Shown: positions 1 through 7,548 of the stretch, piece by piece
How positions within the stretch are numbered: position 1 is the stretch's first letter
Layout of the letters: each line of letters starts with the position of its first letter
Origin: Hydromonas duriensis
GTDB taxonomy: Bacteria; Pseudomonadota; Gammaproteobacteria; Burkholderiales; Burkholderiaceae
Assembly (NCBI RefSeq): GCF_004363775.1
Contig: NZ_SNZE01000008.1
Location: forward strand, 1 to 64,000
Reading direction: 5' to 3'
DNA: 64,000 nucleotides
Made by a program: the position numbers and the translations under genes
Notes under the pieces: generated by a model
What the model was told of the DNA's origin: nothing
The model's input: only the letters and a program-made list of their open reading frames with translations
Database searches by the model: none

Positions 1-24
1 CGTCCTGACCAATCATTGCGTACT

Positions 25-330
25 TTACGGTTTCAGGCTCGCAAAGTACGCGCTTGCCTTTTTTAGGAATTCAATCTCCCGCTTGCGCAAATCAAGCTCT
101 TTATGAGCGGCTTTGAGTTGACGCTCTAATGTTTGATAGTCTTGGCGACTTGGGCTTTGGCCTTTGGTTGAGGCAGCTTTAGGATTCTTCATGGTTTCAT
201 AAATCCAGTTCGTTAATGTACCGTAGTTTATACCCAAATCTCGAGCCAATTCCGCGTAACTCAGCTCTCCTGATAATGCTAAACTCACTGCCTCAGCTTT
301 GAATGAGTCATCGTAACGATTGCGTTGCAT
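25..330 (-). CDS. IS3-family transposase OrfA
   Basis: This 101-residue protein is the DNA-binding first frame of an IS3-type element. It has an N-terminal helix-turn-helix of the Tnp_1/IS911 type (about residues 8-45, with DDSFKAEAVSLAL and YAELARDLGINYGTLTNWI) followed by a leucine-rich coiled coil (about residues 62-92) ending in REIEFLKKASAYFA, the usual OrfA tail. A heptamer A-AAA-AAG lies in frame at 58-64 (complement), the classic site for -1 frameshifting that makes the OrfAB fusion transposase. OrfB would start near the window edge. The ATG at 330 follows a GAGGTGTC stretch that can act as a ribosome site. Confidence 0.9.
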   Translation of the reverse strand: MQRNRYDDSFKAEAVSLALSGELSYAELARDLGINYGTLTNWIYETMKNPKAASTKGQSPSRQDYQTLERQLKAAHKELDLRKREIEFLKKASAYFASLKP

Positions 331-356
331 TTGACACCTCTCTTTTTACGTTAAAA

Positions 357-383
357 GGTGTCCGTCAATTCGAGGGCAGATCA
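357..383 (-). repeat. Terminal inverted repeat of the IS3 element
   Basis: The minus strand from 383 inward begins TGATCTGCCCTCGAATTGAC and continues to about 357, just upstream of the orfA ATG. The matching end lies outside the window, so this assignment rests on position, the TG terminus and general likeness to IS3-family ends. Confidence 0.6.
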
Positions 384-384
384 A

Positions 385-531
385 CTTGACCTAAACCAAC
401 TCGCTAAGTCTATCGTTGAACAGGCAACGGGTGATGTTACGCCTAAAAAAGATGATGAGAAAAAGAAAACCGCTCAAAAAGAGCGGTTGGATAAATCAAA
501 AAATCAATCTTCCTCTAAGTCCAATGTATAG
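385..531 (+). pseudogene. Gene fragment cut by the IS3 element
   Basis: Directly outside the IS end an open frame without a start codon runs to TAG at 531. It begins LDLNQLAKSIVEQATGDVTP and becomes lysine-rich. From memory this opening resembles small basic proteins found in many proteobacteria, which begin with this LDLNQLAK..ATG stretch and later carry a GGxKGGKAR motif. Here the start is removed by the IS. The later part runs through the terminator and the end of the neighbouring minus-strand gene, so real homology probably stops near 470. It is best read as a short 5'-truncated remnant, not a working gene. Confidence 0.45.
455..488 (-). terminator. Rho-independent terminator of the P63C gene
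   Basis: An 8-bp stem AACCGCTC/GAGCGGTT (468-475 and 481-488) with a 5-nt loop is followed on the minus strand by TTTTCTTTTTC. It lies 16 nt after the stop codon of the minus-strand P63C gene. Confidence 0.75.
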
Positions 532-1514
532 TTTTCATTAAATTTTGGATGAGCAACATCAACGTGATTATAAAATTCTTCTTTTGTTTTACTAATTTTA
601 AGAAGCGATACAATAGAAGCAAGATGCTCTCTTAGTTTTGGATGTCCAATATCACTTGAAAGCCACTGATGTAACTTCCCTTTTTTCTCTGCTTTTGATG
701 CGGCTTTTTTTAGCTCAGGTAAAATCTCTGGTGCAAGACGAGAATAAATTACATTGTTTGTAATCCTCCCAAAATAAGCTGGTCTCCACTGTGGGCGCTT
801 ATCTTTTGGAGGATATTCATATCCATATAGCCTAAACAATCCCTTGTAATACTCAGGAGGGAATGTTTTTAAATATGGCTGTAGTTCTGAAGCTACAAAC
901 ATTTCCAATATCTTTGCTAAAGCGTCTTTTTCTCTTTCATCTTGATATCCTGTTGCTTCATCAACTAAAGCAGTAATACCTATGATGGCAAAGCCTTTGA
1001 ATAGGATATAAGCCTTTTCAGCAGTTTCTTTTTGAGTATCTTTAAGAGCACCATCTTTAAGCGCCGTTATCCAAACATCACAAACCTCGGGCAATACATT
1101 TGCATTGATACCTTTATAGACCTCTCCATCAAGCCCAATATAAGAAATCGGCGCTAACAATTTTTCCTCTAATTCCCTTGATATATAAGGCTTTAAGTAA
1201 TTTGCAGATACAAATTCAGGCAAAATCGGCGCCAATTCTTCCTTTTTCTTTTTCCAGTAAGCTCCACCGCCTTTCCTACCTAAAACCAATGCTACGCTAC
1301 GTTCTACAAGTACCCTATCTCCATTGCTTAATACTGCACATGAAATAGAAGTATCACCTATTTTTAACTCCCCCTTATGTGTCGCTCTAGGCATTTCTCT
1401 TTTTGTACGTTTCGCTTCAACCATTTTCATAGCTTTTTCATGTTTTTGTTCATCTGTCATTTTTTCAGCAAGTGCTTTGCCGCCCTTGGCTTTACCTGTA
1501 ATTTCATGATTCAT
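504..1514 (-). CDS. P63C domain-containing protein
   Basis: This 336-residue protein carries a C-terminal P63C domain, recognised by the run YYKGLFRLYGYEYPP, then KRPQWRPAYFGRITN and NVIYSRLAPEILPELKK at about residues 225-285. The domain occurs in phage and accessory bacterial proteins and its biochemical function is not established. The N-terminus has GKAKGGKALAEKMT, a GG-K-A-R-A-like basic motif typical of this group, followed by ATHKGELKIGD. The ATG at 1514 was chosen over an upstream in-frame start near 1613 because AGGGGA sits 8 nt before it and the extension looks like untranslated leader. No phage structural gene is nearby; it sits alone between two insertion sequences, which suggests a laterally acquired passenger. 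I see no catalytic motif. Confidence 0.75.
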   Translation of the reverse strand: MNHEITGKAKGGKALAEKMTDEQKHEKAMKMVEAKRTKREMPRATHKGELKIGDTSISCAVLSNGDRVLVERSVALVLGRKGGGAYWKKKKEELAPILPEFVSANYLKPYISRELEEKLLAPISYIGLDGEVYKGINANVLPEVCDVWITALKDGALKDTQKETAEKAYILFKGFAIIGITALVDEATGYQDEREKDALAKILEMFVASELQPYLKTFPPEYYKGLFRLYGYEYPPKDKRPQWRPAYFGRITNNVIYSRLAPEILPELKKAASKAEKKGKLHQWLSSDIGHPKLREHLASIVSLLKISKTKEEFYNHVDVAHPKFNENYTLDLEED

Positions 1515-1640
1515 ATAAATTCCCCTAAAGTTAATTGCAATTATAATAATACACGCATTTAAAATAAATGCAAGTACTAACTTGAAAAATATGAAATTGC
1601 ATGTATAATTCAAACTTAATCATTAATAAAGACATCTAAC

Positions 1641-2508
1641 ATGAATATCTTACCAATCGAAAAGCGCGTACAAATTATTCAATTGTTGGTTGAGGGTAAC
1701 TCAATGCGTTCTGTTGAGCGCATTGTTGGTTGTTCAATTAATACAGTCACAAAGTTACTCGTTGAGGTTGGGCAGGCGTGTGCAGAATATCAAGACAAAG
1801 TAATGCGTAACTTAAACTGCAAGCGCGTTCAGTGCGATGAGATTTGGAGCTTCGTTTATGCTAAAGAGCGCAATGTGCCTGTTGAATTAAAGGGCGTGTT
1901 TGGCTATGGTGGCGTTTACACACGGACTGCGATAGATGCAGATACAAAACTAATCCTTAGCTGGTTTGTCGGTACTCGTGGCTCAGAAAGCGCACATGCT
2001 TTTATCAGTGATTTAGCAGACCGCATGGCTCTAACCGTGTGCAATTAACTACAGACGGGCACAAGGCATATTTAGAAGCAGTAGAACAAGCATTTCATGG
2101 CGATATTGACTATGCAATGCTTGTTAAGCTGTACGGCAACAACCAAAAAGAAGACCAACGTAAATACAGCCTTTCAAAATTTAAAGGCGCAGTTCAAGGC
2201 GTGGTATCGGGCAATCCTGAAAAAGAGCACGTAAGCACCAGCTTTGTTGAGCGTCAAAATTGACTATGCGTATGCACATGCGCCGATTCACTCGCTTAAC
2301 AAATGGCTTTAGCAAGAAAGTTGATAATCACATGAACGCAGTAAGTCTGCACTTCATGTATTATAACTTCGCAAAAATACATAAAACCTTGCGTGTTACG
2401 CCTGCAATGGAGGCTGGTATTAGTGACCACGTTTGGAGTATTGAGGAAATTGTGCGGTTAGTTCCTGAGCCTGTCGCTAAAAAACGCGGTTCGTATAAGA
2501 AAAAATAA
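1641..2508 (+). pseudogene. IS1-family transposase, two frameshifts
   Basis: Three consecutive pieces in different frames together give one DDE transposase of the type annotated as IS1 family: MNILPIEKRVQIIQLLVEG (helix-turn-helix), VQCDEIWSF (first Asp), QLTTDGHKAYL (second Asp), FVERQN (Glu), and a tail EPVAKKRGSYKKK. The first break is at about 2028, where GCTCTAAC stands for an expected GCTTCTAAC. The second is at about 2260, where AATTGACT stands for an expected AATTTGACT. Each is the loss of one T, and the catalytic residues survive on both sides. Unless these are sequencing errors the gene is inactive. The ATG at 1641 matches the usual N-terminus of the family. Confidence 0.85.
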
Positions 2509-2731
2509 AATAGCTGATGGGCTTACCTACTCTTAACCTTGCTTATGAGCACAGAAAGGTGGTGAGGCTTATGGCATCAACAAAAGATGGTCGTAAATTT
2601 GTGCGCATTCCACCGCACACAAAAGAAGTCAACGGCAAAAAAGTAAAAGTCCGAGGACATGCGCGTTCAACACGCTCGAAGTGTAAATAACCCGTAACTA
2701 ACCAATGATAAGCCCATCAGCTATTTTATTT
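2503..2731. repeat. Perfect 23-bp inverted repeat enclosing a small ORF
   Basis: Positions 2503-2525 and 2709-2731 are exact reverse complements (core TAGCTGATGGGCTTA and TAAGCCCATCAGCTA). They enclose 183 bp that contain a 39-codon ORF with its own ribosome site. The left arm covers the stop codon of the transposase remnant (2506-2508). The pair may be a mini-element, part of the IS, or a long RNA stem; no flanking duplication was seen. Confidence 0.8.
2571..2690 (+). CDS. Small basic protein (39 aa) inside the inverted repeat
   Basis: The frame runs ATG 2571 to TAA 2690 and encodes MASTKDGRKFVRIPPHTKEV followed by NGKKVKVRGHARSTRSKCK. It is strongly basic with no membrane segment. The sequence GGTGGTGAGG lies 5-14 nt before the ATG and makes a good ribosome site, which is the main reason to treat it as a real gene. 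I do not recognise the family with confidence; the composition would suit nucleic-acid binding, which is only an inference. It lies between the arms of the 23-bp inverted repeat, just after the decayed transposase. Confidence 0.55.
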   Translation: MASTKDGRKFVRIPPHTKEVNGKKVKVRGHARSTRSKCK

Positions 2732-2875
2732 CTTAATAAATTTCAAACTGAGACACTACCGACAAAACACAAAGATTGACTTGTATTTTTCTTCGTGGCA
2801 CTATCGAGCGGTTTATTCACACAAACACTTTTAAACAAAATTAAAGTAAAAAAGCTATCAAAAAAGGAATTTAAA

Positions 2876-3292
2876 ATGCTTAAAAAAGACAGACCTATTA
2901 ATCATCTTGATAAATTAGAGCAATCATTTTTAATCAGCACACCCATTGTTTTGGCCCTTATTGGATGCGGGTATCTGATTAATCCTCTTTTTTACCCGCA
3001 TATTTTTGAATTTAGCTTTAACAACATCAACGCAAACAACATATACAGAGCAGTTGGCGCGTTGTATTTGAGTTTTTGTGTATTTTGGTTGATGTCAACC
3101 AAAATACCATCTTGGCGCATGACTGCAATTTTGAGCATTGGCACCCTCATGTCAGGTTTAGCGGTCGGCCGACTGATTAGCTTGACCATAGATGGCGTCC
3201 CACACTGGTTGATTTTAATTTTTTTAGTGGGGGAAGTTTTGACTGCCGCGGTTGCATTTGTGATTTACAAATTAAAGTATTCAAGCATGTAA
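2876..3292 (+). CDS. DUF4345-type membrane protein
   Basis: This 138-residue protein has four predicted membrane segments, at about residues 17-37, 58-75, 83-103 and 110-130. The phrase AVGALYLSFCVFWLMSTKIP and the later GLAVGRLISLTIDGVP match the DUF4345 family, whose members are small four-helix inner-membrane proteins of unknown role. The ATG at 2876 is preferred to the in-frame start at 2795 because AAAGGA precedes it and the extension is lysine-rich and unlike the family. It is a single-gene unit ending in a strong terminator. Its neighbours are unrelated and say nothing about its job. Confidence 0.75.
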   Translation: MLKKDRPINHLDKLEQSFLISTPIVLALIGCGYLINPLFYPHIFEFSFNNINANNIYRAVGALYLSFCVFWLMSTKIPSWRMTAILSIGTLMSGLAVGRLISLTIDGVPHWLILIFLVGEVLTAAVAFVIYKLKYSSM

Positions 3293-3338
3293 TCTTATAT
3301 GAGTTTTACTCGAACCACGGGTTGAAAAAGGTAGAAAA

Positions 3339-3376
3339 AATTAACGCCATCTTGCAAATACGAGATGGCGTTAATT
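3339..3376. terminator. Bidirectional terminator hairpin
   Basis: A 14-bp perfect stem (3339-3352 with 3363-3376, core TTAACGCCATCT) has a 10-nt loop and lies between the convergent genes ending at 3292 and 3425. On the minus strand the stem is followed by TTTTTCTACC, so it may serve the gene at 3425 best. Confidence 0.8.
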
Positions 3377-3424
3377 TATTGGTGTAAAGGGGCTTATCCT
3401 GTACAACGATGAGTTAGATACAAA

Positions 3425-4258
3425 TTAAGGTTCAATTTGTGAGTTCAAAGTTGAAATGGTACTTTTGTATGCATTCGCAATACAGTCAAGGTCTGTGCCG
3501 CAATTGTTTCTATTTTTCAACCATGATTTCATCATGGCGTTAAATCGGCTTGGGTCACTCGTAAAAAAGCGAGCCGAACGTGCTGCATTATCAAGCTTCA
3601 TATCCAATTGAGCCAATTCTTTATTGTCTTTGGCATCACAAATCGCAGCCTCAGTCGGAATCACTGCCTTTGCGCAATCAAAAGAAGGCTTACCTGTATT
3701 GAGAGCCTCTGCCTCTTGACGGCAACTATTAATGCTGGCTTGAGCAGCTAAAGTGACATTTTGTTGCGAATGCGCTTTGGTTGGCATGTCTTCTTGCCAC
3801 TCAACCCAAACATTATACCGCTTCAAATACAGCCCCATTTTGTCAGCGGCACAATCACGATATGTAGCCGAACTGCCCGCTGAAATAGCATCCAGGGCTT
3901 TTTTAACATCATCGTCAGACAAACGAGCAGCTGCAAGGCGCTTTTTGTACTCTTCCTCATCTTCTGCCTGCATTTTTGCCATTTGTTTTTCTTCTTCTTT
4001 ATGGGCACGGTCATCTGTTTTTTTCAACCAAAACAAAAATCCAAAAACCGAAATCAACACCAAAACAATACTTAAGAAAATATAGAAGCCTGTTTTACTT
4101 TTGGTTGGCATTTGAATGATTTGCACAGGCTGAGTCGTTGTCGCATGTTGGGGTTTCTCTTGCACATCTGCCACCATTGCGACCAATGCACTGCCATCAT
4201 CCGCGCAAAAGTTTTGATCATTGTTATATTGTTTATGGCACACTGGGCACTGCTTCAT
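3425..4258 (-). CDS. Zinc-ribbon, single-TM protein with LprI-like C-terminal domain
   Basis: This 277-residue protein has three parts. The N-terminus is a short zinc ribbon (MKQCPVCHKQYNNDQNFC, then ADDGSAL), a pattern common at the start of bacterial membrane sensors. One membrane helix lies at about residues 58-80 (GFYIFLSIVLVLISVFGFLF). It is followed by a charged coiled coil. The C-terminal part contains PSFDCAKA, TEAAICDAK and ELAQLDMKL, the signature of the lysozyme-inhibitor LprI/DUF1311 family. The start at 4258 has GGAGGA 5 nt upstream; an upstream in-frame start at 4282 would put that site inside the gene. The predicted topology is a cytoplasmic zinc ribbon with a periplasmic LprI-like domain. 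Lysozyme inhibition is family knowledge for LprI and is unproven here. Confidence 0.7.
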   Translation of the reverse strand: MKQCPVCHKQYNNDQNFCADDGSALVAMVADVQEKPQHATTTQPVQIIQMPTKSKTGFYIFLSIVLVLISVFGFLFWLKKTDDRAHKEEEKQMAKMQAEDEEEYKKRLAAARLSDDDVKKALDAISAGSSATYRDCAADKMGLYLKRYNVWVEWQEDMPTKAHSQQNVTLAAQASINSCRQEAEALNTGKPSFDCAKAVIPTEAAICDAKDNKELAQLDMKLDNAARSARFFTSDPSRFNAMMKSWLKNRNNCGTDLDCIANAYKSTISTLNSQIEP

Positions 4259-4409
4259 TTTTCCTCCGATATTTAAAAACAAAATTTAAAAAAATTATAA
4301 ACATTGCGGCTAATTTATATGCTCAATTGAAGCCAAAATCAACCCAAGTTGGTCAAATGTATTTCAAACCAAAAATTCAGCAAAGCGAGCAATTCTCACG
4401 CATTTTGAT

Positions 4410-5837
4410 TTATTTCACAAGCTCGCCGCCAGCCGTTTTGATGGGAATGGTAATAAAGCCACTGTATGGCATCGGTTTTAGCATCGCAATTTGTGCCTCA
4501 GTCATGGCAATGTCACCGCGTAATGTAATGCCCATCACGTCAGTAATCTTCACATCAATCATTTGACCAATCAAGCGTGAGCGCGCACCTGTTGGCACTT
4601 TAAAATTAACAATTCGATTATTTTCAACGCGACCAAACAACTCAGATGGGTCTCGTGTCGATAACCCCTCAACCAATACTTTCTCTGTTGTACCCACCAT
4701 TTGATGACTGACTTGTTTGGCATAATCATTAATTTCAGCTTGTAATCGCTGCAAACGTGCATGCTTAACGTCATAGGGCGTATCATCAGCCAAGTCAGCA
4801 GCAGGCGTGCCAGGACGCGCACTGTAAATAAACGAAAAACTCATGTCAAACTTGACTGAATCAATTAAGCGCATGGTGTCTTCAAAATCCTCATCGGTCT
4901 CTCCAGGAAAGCCGATGATAAAGTCAGACGACATCGCCAAATTTGGACGAATGGCACGCACGCGCTTGATGATATCGAGGTATTTTTCAGCCGTGTAATT
5001 GCGTTTCATCGCCGTTAAGATGCGGTTTGAACCCGACTGCACGGGCAAATGCAAGTGGTTAACCAATTGCGGTACTTTTTCATACACCGAGATAAGACGG
5101 TCGCTAAAATCATTGGGATGACTGGTGGTGAATCGAATGCGTTCTATGCCTGGAATATGTGCCATGGTTTCAAGTAGCATGGCGAAATCAGCCACCTCGG
5201 ATGTATTGCCCATTGTGCCCATATAGCCATTGACATTTTGTCCGAGTAAATTAATTTCTTTTACGCCTTGGTCGGCAAGGTCGGCAACTTCGGTCAAAAC
5301 ATCGTCAAATGGGCGAGAAACCTCCTCTCCGCGAGTGTATGGCACGATGCAAAAACTACAATACTTTGAGCATCCTTCCATAATCGACACGTAAGCAGTC
5401 GATTTTTCGACTCGCGGCGGCGGCAGATGGTCAAATTTTTCAATTTCAACGAAATCAATATCAACCTGCGACTTACCCGTGCTGGCACGTTTAGCCAGCA
5501 AAGTGGGCAAGCGATGTAATGTTTGAGGCCCAAAAACCAGGTCGACATAAGGCGCTCGAGCGACAATATTTTGCCCTTCTTGGCTCGCCACACATCCACC
5601 GACACCAATGATGAGGTCTGGTTTTTTATTTTTGAGTTTACGGATACGACCCAAGTCTGAAAATACTTTTTCTTGAGCTTTTTCACGGATGGAGCATGTG
5701 TTGAGTAAAACCACGTCAGCTTCGTCAATATTTTCGGTTTTAATATAGCCGTTTTTATCACGCAAAACATCATGCATTTTATCGGTGTCATACTCGTTCA
5801 TTTGACAGCCGAAGGTTTTAATGTAAACTTTTTTCAT
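4410..5837 (-). CDS. miaB: tRNA-2-methylthio-N6-dimethylallyladenosine synthase MiaB
   Basis: MiaB adds the methylthio group at C2 of N6-isopentenyladenosine-37 in tRNAs that read codons starting with U, using two 4Fe-4S clusters and S-adenosylmethionine. The 475-residue protein shows all parts: the N-terminal UPF0004 domain with its three cluster cysteines ([25 protein letters not shown]), the radical-SAM motif CSKYCSFC at about residue 155, and a C-terminal TRAM domain (about 380-445). Its length is normal for the family. The ATG at 5837 starts the conserved [14 protein letters not shown]. It is a single-gene unit here; ybeZ and ybeY, its frequent partners, are not adjacent. Confidence 0.97.
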   Translation of the reverse strand: MKKVYIKTFGCQMNEYDTDKMHDVLRDKNGYIKTENIDEADVVLLNTCSIREKAQEKVFSDLGRIRKLKNKKPDLIIGVGGCVASQEGQNIVARAPYVDLVFGPQTLHRLPTLLAKRASTGKSQVDIDFVEIEKFDHLPPPRVEKSTAYVSIMEGCSKYCSFCIVPYTRGEEVSRPFDDVLTEVADLADQGVKEINLLGQNVNGYMGTMGNTSEVADFAMLLETMAHIPGIERIRFTTSHPNDFSDRLISVYEKVPQLVNHLHLPVQSGSNRILTAMKRNYTAEKYLDIIKRVRAIRPNLAMSSDFIIGFPGETDEDFEDTMRLIDSVKFDMSFSFIYSARPGTPAADLADDTPYDVKHARLQRLQAEINDYAKQVSHQMVGTTEKVLVEGLSTRDPSELFGRVENNRIVNFKVPTGARSRLIGQMIDVKITDVMGITLRGDIAMTEAQIAMLKPMPYSGFITIPIKTAGGELVK

Positions 5838-6010
5838 ATTTTCTCGTCGAGGCAGGTTTATAACTGGGGACGAAAGGCGGTATGCCTTTTGTAGAGCCCA
5901 TGATTATAACCTGAATCGAGCCCACCCCAATCATTTGAAGACAAACCGAATCGCAAAATTGCGGCACTTTCGCAACGTCCGCATAAAAAATAAAATGCAA
6001 CTCTTGACTT

Positions 6011-6030
6011 ACCTATCTTCAAGTAGATAG
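6011..6030. promoter_or_regulatory. Inverted repeat, probable TetR autoregulatory operator
   Basis: CTATCT (6013-6018) and AGATAG (6025-6030) form a perfect 6-bp inverted repeat with a 6-nt spacer. It lies immediately before the TetR gene and overlaps a possible promoter (TTGACT at 6004-6009, TAGAAT at 6028-6033, 18-nt spacing). A repressor bound here would block transcription of its own gene. Confidence 0.55.
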
Positions 6031-6031
6031 A

Positions 6032-6634
6032 ATGTTCGCCATGACTAAGATGACCTCATCCACTTCAAAAGCCATTGATCATCGCAGCAAGATTTTGCAA
6101 GTCGCGATGCGCTTGGCACGAACACGCGGTTTTAATGCATTCAGCTACCGCGACATTCAAGCTGAGGTGGGTATCAAAACCGCCAGTATTCATTACCACT
6201 TTCCCACAAAAAAAGATTTGGGGTTGGCATTGATGACGCAGTACATTCAAGAAAATGAGCAATTGTTAGCCGACATTGCACAATCCAATCAAAGTTATTT
6301 AGCGCAATTTCGCGCGTATACCCAGTTGTTTGGTAAGGACGATGATAGCGTGCAAGAGTTGTGCTTGGCAGGCATGTTAGCGAGCGATGTTGACACATTA
6401 ACCACAGAGCTAGAAACCCTCATTCAAAAATTTTTTGTTCAATCCGAAGCTTGGCTCACCGCCCTGTTCACCGCAGGTCAACAATCTGGCGAATTCAAAT
6501 CAACTTTTGAACCGTCTTCAATAGCTCGGCTGGCCGTGGATGCACTTGAAGGCGCGCTCAGTACTGCACGCGTTTTTCACAAGCCACAACGTCCGATGCA
6601 AGTGGCTCAAGCATTGGAAGCCTTACTCATTTAA
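6032..6634 (+). CDS. TetR/AcrR-family transcriptional regulator
   Basis: The 200-residue protein has the N-terminal TetR helix-turn-helix at about residues 18-62 (ILQVAMRLARTRGFNAFSYR, then IKTASIHYHFPTKKDLGLAL) and a helical ligand-binding C-terminal domain. The TASIHYHFPTK recognition helix is typical of the family. The first ATG overlaps a possible -10 element, so translation may start at 6041 or 6050; no strong ribosome site is present before any of them. The divergence from miaB and the inverted repeat at 6011-6030 suggest autoregulation. The reductase and cupin genes downstream are plausible targets because a related half-site occurs before them at 6678. The ligand is unknown. Confidence 0.85.
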   Translation: MFAMTKMTSSTSKAIDHRSKILQVAMRLARTRGFNAFSYRDIQAEVGIKTASIHYHFPTKKDLGLALMTQYIQENEQLLADIAQSNQSYLAQFRAYTQLFGKDDDSVQELCLAGMLASDVDTLTTELETLIQKFFVQSEAWLTALFTAGQQSGEFKSTFEPSSIARLAVDALEGALSTARVFHKPQRPMQVAQALEALLI

Positions 6635-6677
6635 ATTTCTATTTTTTGAAAGCTGCTTTAATTTAACCTTAAAAACT

Positions 6678-6693
6678 ACCTATGCATAGATAT
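6678..6693. promoter_or_regulatory. Possible second TetR site before the reductase gene
   Basis: ACCTATGCATAGATAT contains a 10-bp palindrome (CTATGCATAG, 6680-6689). Its outer parts ACCTAT and TAGATA also occur in the operator at 6011-6030, although the spacing is 4 nt shorter here. It lies about 180 nt before the ATG of the reductase gene. The shared half-sites suggest the same regulator; the changed spacing weakens the case. Confidence 0.35.
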
Positions 6694-6870
6694 ACAAAAT
6701 ACATTAGGACATTTAACACCACCATGCGTTTCAATCAGTTTTTTATGTCTAACAAGATCAAAAAACAATCAAAAAATATTCAATCACGCACAACTTAAAT
6801 TTTAAGACGTGCATTTCAAACCCAAGCCTATCAAGCACTTGCAGCATAGGTCTTATATAAAGGAAGTCAC

Positions 6871-7491
6871 ATGAAAATTGGTATCTTAGGATTCGGCTCA
6901 GTCGGTCAAAAATTAGCGAAGCTGTTTGCTGATGCAGGGCACGAAGTAAGTATTGGCCTACGCAATAATGCCGATGCACAAAACAACTCTGCGTATCGCT
7001 TTGGTAGCTTTGCCGAAGTAGCCGCCAACGTTGATGCTTTAGCATTGGCGATTCCATACAAAGCCAGCCTTGACGCACTTAATAACTTGGCTTCTGCTTT
7101 AGAAGATAAAATCATTATAGACAACACGAATCCTTTAAATGACGACTGGTCGCCACTGCTCTTAGGGCAAGAAAACTCAGCGGGCGAGACCATTCAAGCT
7201 GCCTTACCTAAGTCTCACGTCGTCAAAGCTTTTAACACCATTTTTGCCGATGTGATGCAAAAAGAAGCACACAGCCGCAATGGTCAAAACATCACGGCTT
7301 TCATCGCGGGAAACAATGATGAAGCAAAAAATACAGTCATGGAGTTGGCTCAAGCAGTAGGCTTCTCTCCTTTAGATACGGGTGATATAAGCAGCAGTCG
7401 CTATTTAGAAGCGATGGCGCATTTGAACATCCGTATCGCTGTGCCTTTGGGTGGCGGGACCAATGCTGCCTTTTTGTATCATCAAGCGTAA
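6871..7491 (+). CDS. NADPH-dependent F420 reductase-like oxidoreductase
   Basis: This 206-residue protein has an N-terminal Rossmann fold with MKIGILGFGSVGQKLAKLF (GxGxxG at about residues 7-12), followed by the dinucleotide-binding strands ALALAIPYKA and IIIDNTNPL. The overall pattern (VVKAFNTIFADVMQ at about residues 118-131) is that of the NADP oxidoreductase, coenzyme-F420-dependent-like family. Bacteria of this type generally lack F420, so the true substrate is unknown and the name only describes the fold. A ribosome site, AAGGAAG, precedes the ATG. The cupin gene follows after 57 nt and is probably co-transcribed. The TetR gene upstream is the likely regulator. Confidence 0.75.
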   Translation: MKIGILGFGSVGQKLAKLFADAGHEVSIGLRNNADAQNNSAYRFGSFAEVAANVDALALAIPYKASLDALNNLASALEDKIIIDNTNPLNDDWSPLLLGQENSAGETIQAALPKSHVVKAFNTIFADVMQKEAHSRNGQNITAFIAGNNDEAKNTVMELAQAVGFSPLDTGDISSSRYLEAMAHLNIRIAVPLGGGTNAAFLYHQA

Positions 7492-7548
7492 TTTGGACTG
7501 ATTACTCAAAGTCCGATTTAAATTTAATTTTTATCACAAGGAAATATC

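Larger units (their letters stand above)
1..383 (-). mobile_element. IS3-family insertion sequence, right part only
   Basis: The window opens inside an insertion sequence read on the minus strand. Visible parts are one terminal inverted repeat ending at 383 and the complete first transposase frame (25-330). The second frame, which carries the DDE catalytic domain, would lie left of position 1 and is not in the window. The outer end reads TGATCTGCCC on the minus strand, a TG start as usual in IS3-family ends. The element abuts a truncated reading frame at 384, so it probably inserted into or next to that gene. Target duplication cannot be checked because the other end is missing. Confidence 0.8.
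1571..2760 (+). mobile_element. IS1-type insertion sequence, degenerate, ends tentative
   Basis: The body is the broken transposase at 1641-2508. A possible right end is the segment 2741-2760, which on the minus strand reads GGTAGTGTCTCAGTTTGAAA, a plausible IS terminus. The only left candidate is a diverged partial match near 1571-1592 (GTACTAACTTGAAAAATAT on the plus strand), so the left boundary is weak. If the right end is correct, the 23-bp inverted repeat and the 39-codon ORF lie inside the element as passengers. No target-site duplication was found. Confidence 0.4.

Noticed and set aside
1324-1562. Two 61-codon plus-strand frames near the P63C gene
   Set aside because: They overlap the P63C coding region on the other strand and show no protein family or ribosome site.
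4138-4566. A 142-codon plus-strand frame across the space between two genes
   Set aside because: Most of it is antisense to the ends of the zinc-ribbon gene and miaB; the short unique part shows no family features.
5818-6000. A 60-codon minus-strand frame between miaB and the TetR gene
   Set aside because: It overlaps the start of miaB, lacks a ribosome site and shows no recognisable features.
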